Shown here: piece by piece, positions 58,765 through 64,000 of the stretch
Layout of the letters: every line of letters begins with the position of its first letter
Position numbering within the stretch: the stretch's first letter is position 1
DNA from: Mycobacterium sp. 1245805.9
GTDB taxonomy: Bacteria; Actinomycetota; Actinomycetes; Mycobacteriales; Mycobacteriaceae
Reading direction: 5' to 3'
NCBI RefSeq assembly: GCF_001672915.1
Contig: NZ_LZKR01000209.1
Location: 1 to 64,000, forward strand
DNA length: 64,000 nucleotides
Position numbers and translations under genes: made by a program
Notes under the pieces: generated by a model
Told to the model about the DNA's origin: nothing
The model's database searches: none
Seen by the model: only the letters and a program-made list of their open reading frames with translations

Positions 58765-61700
58765 GTGGGCTGGTTTAACGGGCCGCCGAGCTGGGCGGAA
58801 ATGGAGCGGGTGCTCGACGGTAAGCCGCGCCACGCCGGCACGCCGGCGGAGCCCCCGGAGGACGCCCCGCTGTCGCGCCGACGCGGGACCTACCGGCCGC
58901 CCGACGACACCCGGCCGGCCCGCTCGTCCGTTCCGTACGCCGAGCTGCACGCGCACTCGGCGTTCAGCTTCCTCGACGGCGCCAGCACTCCCGAGGAGAT
59001 GGTGGAGGAGGCCGCCCGGCTGGGCCTGCGCGCCCTGGCGCTCACCGACCACGACGGCCTGTACGGGGCGGTGCGGGGCGCCGAGGCGGCCGCCGAGCTC
59101 GAGCTGCGCACCGTCTTCGGGGCCGAACTCTCGCTGGGGGAAGGCGCCCGCACCGAGCAGCCCGATCCGCCCGGCCCGCACCTGCTGGTGCTGGCCCGCG
59201 GCCCGGAGGGATACCGACGGCTGTCGCGGCAACTGGCCGCGGCGCACCTGGCCGGCGGGGAGAAGGGCAAGCCGCGCTACGACATCGACGCGCTGACCGA
59301 GGCCGCCGGCGGGCACTGGCACATCCTGACCGGCTGCCGCAAAGGCCATGTGCGCCAGGCATTGTCGCAAGGACCGGAGGCCGCGGAGCGGGCGCTGGCC
59401 GACCTGGTGGACCGGTTCGGCGCGCACCGGGTCAGCGTCGAGCTGACCCGGCACGGTCACCCGCTCGACGACGAACGCAACGCGGCGCTGGCCGGGATCG
59501 CGCCGCGCTTCGGCGTCGGGGTCGTCGCCACCACCGGCGCGCACTTCGCGCATCCGTCGCGGGGCCGGCTGGCGATGGCGATGGGCGCCATCCGGGCCCG
59601 GGAGTCTTTGGATTCGGCCGCCGGGTGGCTGGCCCCGTTGGGCGGTTCGCACCTGCGGTCCGGCGAGGAGATGGCCCGGCTGTTCGGCCAGCACCCCGAT
59701 GCGGTGACGGCCGCCGCCGAACTCGGCGAGCAGTGCGCGTTCGGGCTGGCGCTCATCGCGCCGCAGCTGCCGCCGTTCGACGTGCCCGCCGGGCACACCG
59801 AGGACAGCTGGCTGCGGCAGCTGACCATGGCCGGGGCGCGCGAGCGCTACGGACCGGTCGAGGCCGCGCCGCGCGCGTACGCCCAGATCGAGCACGAGCT
59901 GAAAGTCATTGAGCGCCTGACCTTTCCGGGCTACTTCCTGGTGGTGCACGACATCGCCCGGTTCTGCCGGGAGAACAACATTCTGTGCCAGGGCAGGGGA
60001 TCGGCGGCCAATTCCGCGGTCTGCTACGCCCTCGGGGTCACCGCGGTGGACCCGGTGGCCAACGAGCTGCTGTTCGAGCGCTTCCTGTCGCCGGCCCGCG
60101 ACGGACCGCCCGACATCGACATGGACATCGAATCCGACCAGCGCGAGAAGGTCATCCAGTACGTCTACGACAAGTACGGCCGGGATTACGCTGCCCAGGT
60201 CGCCAACGTCATCACCTATCGGGGCCGGATCGCGGTGCGCGACATGGCCCGCGCCCTGGGCTTCTCGCAGGGCCAACAGGACGCGTGGAGCAAGCAGATC
60301 AGCCACTGGAACGGGCTCGCCGACTCGCCGGACATCGAGGACATCCCGGAGCAGGTGATCGACCTGGCCAACCAGATCCGGAACCTGCCGCGGCACCTGG
60401 GCATCCATTCCGGCGGCATGGTGATCTGCGACCGCCCCATCGCCGACGTGTGCCCGGTGGAGTGGGCGCGCATGGAGAACCGCAGCGTCCTGCAATGGGA
60501 CAAAGACGACTGCGCGGCAATCGGTTTGGTGAAATTCGACCTGCTCGGGTTGGGCATGCTCTCGGCGCTGCACTACGCCATCGACCTGGTGGCCGAGCAC
60601 AAGGGCATCCGGGTGGACCTGGCCCGCCTCGACCTCTCCGAGCCGGCGGTGTACGAGATGCTGTGCCGCGCCGATTCCGTCGGCGTGTTCCAGGTGGAGT
60701 CGCGGGCGCAGATGGCCACGTTGCCCAGGCTGCGGCCGCGGGTGTTTTACGACCTGGTGGTGGAGGTCGCGCTGATCCGCCCCGGACCCATACAGGGCGG
60801 GTCGGTGCACCCCTACATCCGCCGGCGCAACGGTGTCGACCCGGTCGTCTACGACCACCCGTCGATGGAATCCGCGCTGCGAAAGACGCTGGGGGTGCCG
60901 CTCTTTCAGGAACAGCTGATGCAACTCGCCGTCGACTGCGCCGGCTTTTCCGCTGCCGAGGCCGACCAGCTGCGGCGCGCCATGGGCTCCAAGCGTTCGA
61001 CCGAGCGGATGCGACGGCTGCGCGGCCGGTTCTACGACGGCATGCGCGAACTGCACGGCGCCCCCGACGACGTGATCGACCGGACCTACGAAAAGCTGGA
61101 AGCCTTCGCCAATTTCGGCTTCCCCGAAAGCCACGCGCTGTCGTTCGCGTCGCTGGTGTTCTACTCGTCGTGGTTCAAGCTGCACCACCCGGCGGCGTTC
61201 TGCGCGGCGCTGCTGCGCGCGCAGCCGATGGGCTTCTACTCGCCGCAGTCGCTGGTGGCCGACGCGCGCCGGCACGGCGTGACGGTGCACGGCCCGGACG
61301 TCAACGCCAGCCTGGCGCACGCCACCCTCGAAAACGCGGGCACCGAAGTCCGGCTCGGGCTGGGCGCCGTCCGCCACATCGGCGACGACCTCGCCGAGCG
61401 GCTGGTCGACGAGCGAAAGGCCAACGGCCCGTTCGCATCCCTGCTGGACCTGACGACCCGGCTGCAGCTGTCCGTGCCGCAGACCGAGGCGCTGGCCACG
61501 GCCGGGGCGCTGGGATGCTTTTCCATGTCCCGGCGCGAGGGGCTGTGGGCGGCCGGGGCCGCCGCCACCCAACGCCCGGACCGGTTACCCGGCGTGGGCT
61601 CGTCGTCGCACATCCCGGCGCTGCCGGGGATGAGCGAGCTGGAGCTGGCCGCCGCCGACGTGTGGGCCACCGGCATCTCCCCGGACAGTTACCCGACGCA

Positions 61701-62043
61701 GTTCCTGCGGGAAGACCTGGACGCGATGGGCGTGGTGCCCGCCGCCGCGCTGGGATCCGTGCCCGACGGCGACCGCGTGCTGATCGCCGGCGCGGTGACC
61801 CATCGGCAGCGGCCCGGGACTGCCCAGGGGGTCACGTTTATCAACCTTGAGGACGAGACCGGGATGGTCAACGTGCTGTGCACGCCGGGAGTGTGGGCGC
61901 GACACCGCAAGCTGGCCAACGCCGCACCCGCGCTGCTGATCCGCGGGCAGGTGCAAAACGCCAGCGGCGCCATCACCGTCGTGGCCGAGCGGCTGGGCCG
62001 CATCACCCTGGCGGTGGGCTCGAAGTCGCGCGACTTCCGCTAA
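58765..62043 (+). CDS. dnaE2: error-prone DNA polymerase DnaE2
   Basis: A 1092-aa C-family polymerase. The N-terminal PHP domain starts AELHAHSAFSFLDGASTPEE (near 55). The polymerase core has QGRGSAANSAVCYALG (near 410), the catalytic Asp in PDIDMDIESDQREKVI (near 450), and the fingers region. The C-terminal OB fold includes TFINLEDETGMVNVL (near 1025). DnaE2 works with ImuA' and ImuB in SOS mutagenesis; these are not in this window. GTG 58765 begins the conserved MGWFNGPPSWAEMERVL. The SOS box directly upstream fits damage induction. Confidence 0.96.
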   Translation: MGWFNGPPSWAEMERVLDGKPRHAGTPAEPPEDAPLSRRRGTYRPPDDTRPARSSVPYAELHAHSAFSFLDGASTPEEMVEEAARLGLRALALTDHDGLYGAVRGAEAAAELELRTVFGAELSLGEGARTEQPDPPGPHLLVLARGPEGYRRLSRQLAAAHLAGGEKGKPRYDIDALTEAAGGHWHILTGCRKGHVRQALSQGPEAAERALADLVDRFGAHRVSVELTRHGHPLDDERNAALAGIAPRFGVGVVATTGAHFAHPSRGRLAMAMGAIRARESLDSAAGWLAPLGGSHLRSGEEMARLFGQHPDAVTAAAELGEQCAFGLALIAPQLPPFDVPAGHTEDSWLRQLTMAGARERYGPVEAAPRAYAQIEHELKVIERLTFPGYFLVVHDIARFCRENNILCQGRGSAANSAVCYALGVTAVDPVANELLFERFLSPARDGPPDIDMDIESDQREKVIQYVYDKYGRDYAAQVANVITYRGRIAVRDMARALGFSQGQQDAWSKQISHWNGLADSPDIEDIPEQVIDLANQIRNLPRHLGIHSGGMVICDRPIADVCPVEWARMENRSVLQWDKDDCAAIGLVKFDLLGLGMLSALHYAIDLVAEHKGIRVDLARLDLSEPAVYEMLCRADSVGVFQVESRAQMATLPRLRPRVFYDLVVEVALIRPGPIQGGSVHPYIRRRNGVDPVVYDHPSMESALRKTLGVPLFQEQLMQLAVDCAGFSAAEADQLRRAMGSKRSTERMRRLRGRFYDGMRELHGAPDDVIDRTYEKLEAFANFGFPESHALSFASLVFYSSWFKLHHPAAFCAALLRAQPMGFYSPQSLVADARRHGVTVHGPDVNASLAHATLENAGTEVRLGLGAVRHIGDDLAERLVDERKANGPFASLLDLTTRLQLSVPQTEALATAGALGCFSMSRREGLWAAGAAATQRPDRLPGVGSSSHIPALPGMSELELAAADVWATGISPDSYPTQFLREDLDAMGVVPAAALGSVPDGDRVLIAGAVTHRQRPGTAQGVTFINLEDETGMVNVLCTPGVWARHRKLANAAPALLIRGQVQNASGAITVVAERLGRITLAVGSKSRDFR

Positions 62044-62154
62044 AAATCCGTAAAGCTGGCGCATTACTGCCGGCAAACGAGTTGACGTCGCCAATCCGCC
62101 GCGTCATAAGCTAGCGAAAATCGGGTCGATAGCCATTCGAAAAGACGGTTGTGC

Positions 62155-62487
62155 ATGAGATTCAAGCTCGTTCGCCACGGCGCCGTGATATTGGGTTGTG
62201 CTGCGGCGCTTGTTCTTTCTCCCGCGGTGGCCAGCGCCGATCCGCCGGACCCGCACCGGCCGGACCTGACGAAGGGCTACTGCCCGGGTGGGCGATGGGG
62301 TTTCGGCGATTTGTCCGTGTGCGACGGTGAGAAGTACCCCGACGGGTCGTTTTGGCACCAGTGGATAAATACCTACTATCTCGGCCCTCAGTCCCGTTAC
62401 GACTGCGTCGGCGGCGACGAACCTCTCCCCGGCCCGCCGCCGCCCGGTGGCTGCAACGGGGCGATTCCGCCCGGCGGGCCGCCCTGA
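62155..62487 (+). CDS. small secreted protein, tandem copy 1
   Basis: A 110-aa protein. Signal peptide VILGCAAALVLSPAVASA ends at ASA-DP. The mature part has CPGGRWGFGDLSVCDGEKYP, DGSFWHQWINTYYLGPQ, DCVGGDEPLPGPPPPGGCNG: four Cys likely in two disulfides and a Pro/Gly-rich end. It is about 80% identical to the protein at 62674. The function is unknown. ATG 62155. Confidence 0.85.
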   Translation: MRFKLVRHGAVILGCAAALVLSPAVASADPPDPHRPDLTKGYCPGGRWGFGDLSVCDGEKYPDGSFWHQWINTYYLGPQSRYDCVGGDEPLPGPPPPGGCNGAIPPGGPP

Positions 62488-62673
62488 TCTCGGGGTCCGC
62501 CGCCGCGCCGAACGTGCACTGGCGGCGAGATTTTGGCGAAATTCTCACCGTGGGCGCACGTTCGGCGATGTTAAGCGGTTGCTGTGCGTCTTGCGCCGAA
62601 AGACGCATACCAAATCCGCAGCGTCGTAAGCTGTTCGAAAATCGGCTGTATTGATTGTGTCAAGGGAGTCGAA

Positions 62674-63015
62674 ATGAAATACAAGCTCGTTCGGCGCGGC
62701 GCCGCGATATTGGGTTGTGCTGCGGCGCTTGTTCTTTCCCCGGCGGTGGCCAGCGCGGATCCGCCCGACCCGCACCAGCCGGACATGACGAAGGGCTTCT
62801 GCCCGGGGGGTCGATGGGGTTACGGCAATTTGGCCGTGTGCGACGGCGAGAAGTATCCCGACGGGTCGTTTTGGCACCAGTGGATGAAGACCTGGATTGT
62901 CGGCCCGCAATTTTATTACGACTGCGTCGGCGGCGACGAACCCCTGCCGGGGCCGCCGCCGCCGGGTGGCTGCGGCGGGGCGATTCCGCCCGAGGGGACG
63001 CCGCCCCCGCCCTGA
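62674..63015 (+). CDS. small secreted protein, tandem copy 2
   Basis: A 113-aa paralog of the upstream gene. The signal peptide is nearly identical (AILGCAAALVLSPAVASA). The mature part keeps CPGGRWGYGNLAVCDGEKYP, DGSFWHQWMKTWIVGPQ and DCVGGDEPLPGPPPPGGCGG. AAGGGAG precedes ATG 62674. Both copies have similar DNA about 60-30 bases upstream (AATCCGC..GCGTC.TAAGCT..CGAAAATCGG), so the promoter was duplicated too and the copies may be expressed alike. Confidence 0.85.
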   Translation: MKYKLVRRGAAILGCAAALVLSPAVASADPPDPHQPDMTKGFCPGGRWGYGNLAVCDGEKYPDGSFWHQWMKTWIVGPQFYYDCVGGDEPLPGPPPPGGCGGAIPPEGTPPPP

Positions 63016-63028
63016 TAGCCAAGTGGGC

Positions 63029-63439
63029 TCAGCCCGTGGGCGTCGTCCACACTTTCGTCGGCGTGATCTTCAGCCGGGTGCTGTAGGTGGCCATCGCGTC
63101 GGTCAGGCCGAACCTCGCGGCGTCATCGGCGTACTTCGCCCAGTACGGCTCGTTATCGCGGCAGTCCACGTCGGTGGCGTCAACCGTGGCAATGCCGCCG
63201 ACGACGATGATGCCCCCGCCGTTGCCGTCGGAGTCCAGGTTCAGGCTCACCTCGGGATGCGCCTTGATGTGGGCGACCTTGGCCGCCCGCGGCGTGGTAT
63301 AGACCGTCAGGTCGGTGCCGTCAAAGTAGAACCAGATCAGCCGCGGGACCGGTTGCCCGGACTTCGCGACCGTGGTCAGCCAGCCGTAATGATCCGATGT
63401 CAGCCTGTCGGAAACCTCTTGTGTCAGTTCGACGCTCAT
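63029..63439 (-). CDS. PPOX-class flavin/F420-dependent protein (Rv3369-like)
   Basis: A 136-aa split-barrel protein. The pattern SDHYGWLTTVAKSGQPVPRL, IWFYFDGTDLTVYTTPRAAK and HPEVSLNLDSDGNGGGIIVV is that of small pyridoxamine-phosphate-oxidase-like proteins. It resembles Rv3369, from memory nearly throughout. I give ATG 63439; a TTG at 63460 with GAGGG upstream would add seven residues and would match the length of Rv3369 better. It is divergent from the nitroreductase gene over a very short gap. Confidence 0.88.
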   Translation of the reverse strand: MSVELTQEVSDRLTSDHYGWLTTVAKSGQPVPRLIWFYFDGTDLTVYTTPRAAKVAHIKAHPEVSLNLDSDGNGGGIIVVGGIATVDATDVDCRDNEPYWAKYADDAARFGLTDAMATYSTRLKITPTKVWTTPTG

Positions 63440-63462
63440 GGGCCCGAATGTAGTCTCCAAAC

Positions 63463-64000
63463 ATGACCCTCAACCTGTCCGTCGACGAAGTCCTCACCAC
63501 CACCCGCTCAGTGCGCAAGCGCCTCGACTTCGACAAGCCGGTCGGCCGCGAGGTGCTGATGGAATGCCTCGACCTGGCGCTGCAGGCGCCCACCGGCTCC
63601 AACTCGCAGGGCTGGCAGTGGGTGTTCGTCGAGGACGCCGAGAAGAAGAAGGCGATCGGCGAGATCTACCTGGCCAACGCCCGCGGCTACCTCGCCGCGC
63701 CGGGCGCCCAGTACGCCGAGGGCGACACCCGCGGCGAGCGGATGGGCAAGGTCCGCGATTCGGCGACCTACCTCGCCGAGCACATGGGTGAGGCGCCGGT
63801 CCTGATGATCCCCTGCATCGAGGGCCGCGAGGACAAGTCACCGCTGGGCGGCGTGTCGTTCTGGGCGTCGCTGTTTCCCGCGGTGTGGAGCTTCTGCCTG
63901 GCGCTGCGGTCGCGGGGCCTGGGCTCCTGCTGGACGACGCTGCACCTGCTGCGCGACGGCGAGAAGCAGGCCGCCGAGGTGCTCGGCATCCCGTACGACA
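63463..64000 (+). CDS. nitroreductase family protein (Rv3368c-like), truncated by window end
   Basis: The first 179 residues of an FMN-dependent nitroreductase. TRSVRKRLDF (phosphate/FMN binding, near 15) and APTGSNSQGWQWVFVEDAEK (near 43) are typical, then RSRGLGSCWTTLHLLRDGEK with AAEVLGIPYD at the cut. The remaining ~35 residues lie beyond the window. The M. tuberculosis homolog is Rv3368c. It likely reduces nitro or quinone compounds. Confidence 0.92.
   Translation, partial: MTLNLSVDEVLTTTRSVRKRLDFDKPVGREVLMECLDLALQAPTGSNSQGWQWVFVEDAEKKKAIGEIYLANARGYLAAPGAQYAEGDTRGERMGKVRDSATYLAEHMGEAPVLMIPCIEGREDKSPLGGVSFWASLFPAVWSFCLALRSRGLGSCWTTLHLLRDGEKQAAEVLGIPYD

Noticed and set aside
58756-61572. 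938-aa minus-strand open frame
   Set aside because: Fully antisense to dnaE2, which has unambiguous motifs; no recognisable domain on the reverse strand.

Overview
High GC content, many GTG starts, tightly overlapping operons, and genus-specific families (PE_PGRS, MmpS/MmpL, WhiB, ClpC2, AftC, DUF732 secreted proteins, WS/DGAT) place this window in a slow-growing Mycobacterium chromosome. The species cannot be fixed from the sequence. A PE_PGRS gene argues against the M. avium complex, as far as I recall that group. Homology to named M. tuberculosis genes is from memory of the proteins; no search was run.

Layout. 0-10.7 kb is an aromatic-compound catabolic region. pcaHGB (protocatechuate ring cleavage) lies on the minus strand behind a coupled Rieske-DUF2231/hemerythrin pair. 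Divergent from it is a five-gene, overlapping ring-hydroxylating dioxygenase operon: alpha, beta, a 75-aa protein, a dihydrodiol dehydrogenase and a class II aldolase-type decarboxylase. It is followed by a polysaccharide deacetylase and an IclR regulator. A plausible reading is aromatic carboxylate -> cis-dihydrodiol -> dihydroxy acid -> protocatechuate -> muconate. An EthR-like TetR gene and its AT-rich operator array sit at the left end.

10.8-28.6 kb is mixed accessory and metabolic content: SGNH hydrolase, DedA, several regulator genes next to clear dyad operators (TetR, CGNR, HxlR, TetR/MmpS), a YbdK-type ligase, a TauE-like permease, a catalase-related peroxidase, SDR, acyl-CoA synthetase, crotonase, a WhiB4-like protein and an mmpS-mmpL-tetR operon.

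28.9-34.3 kb is the most distinctive segment. Four consecutive exported lipoproteins are predicted, all of them beta-propellers: one irregular, one with twelve PknD-sensor-like NHL repeats, one with six NHL repeats and one with seven YVTN repeats. Their three leader regions share a triple direct repeat with 11-bp phasing, and two leaders are near-identical 128-bp duplications.

34.3-47.4 kb starts with four tRNA genes (Val, Gly, Cys, Val). It continues with small secreted proteins (including three DUF732 proteins across the region), a glycosyltransferase, a CDF transporter, an alpha/beta hydrolase, a transglutaminase-like protein, a fatty acyl-AMP ligase and an alanine/glycine symporter.

47.5-54.4 kb matches the M. 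tuberculosis Rv2667-Rv2674 order: clpC2, Rv2668, GNAT, ZapE-like ATPase, ribD-like, exported hydrolase, aftC, msrB. 56.1-64.0 kb matches Rv3372-Rv3368c: otsB2, WS/DGAT, dnaE2 with an SOS box, PPOX protein, nitroreductase, with a tandem pair of small secreted proteins inserted. A frameshifted PE_PGRS gene lies exactly at the junction of the two blocks.
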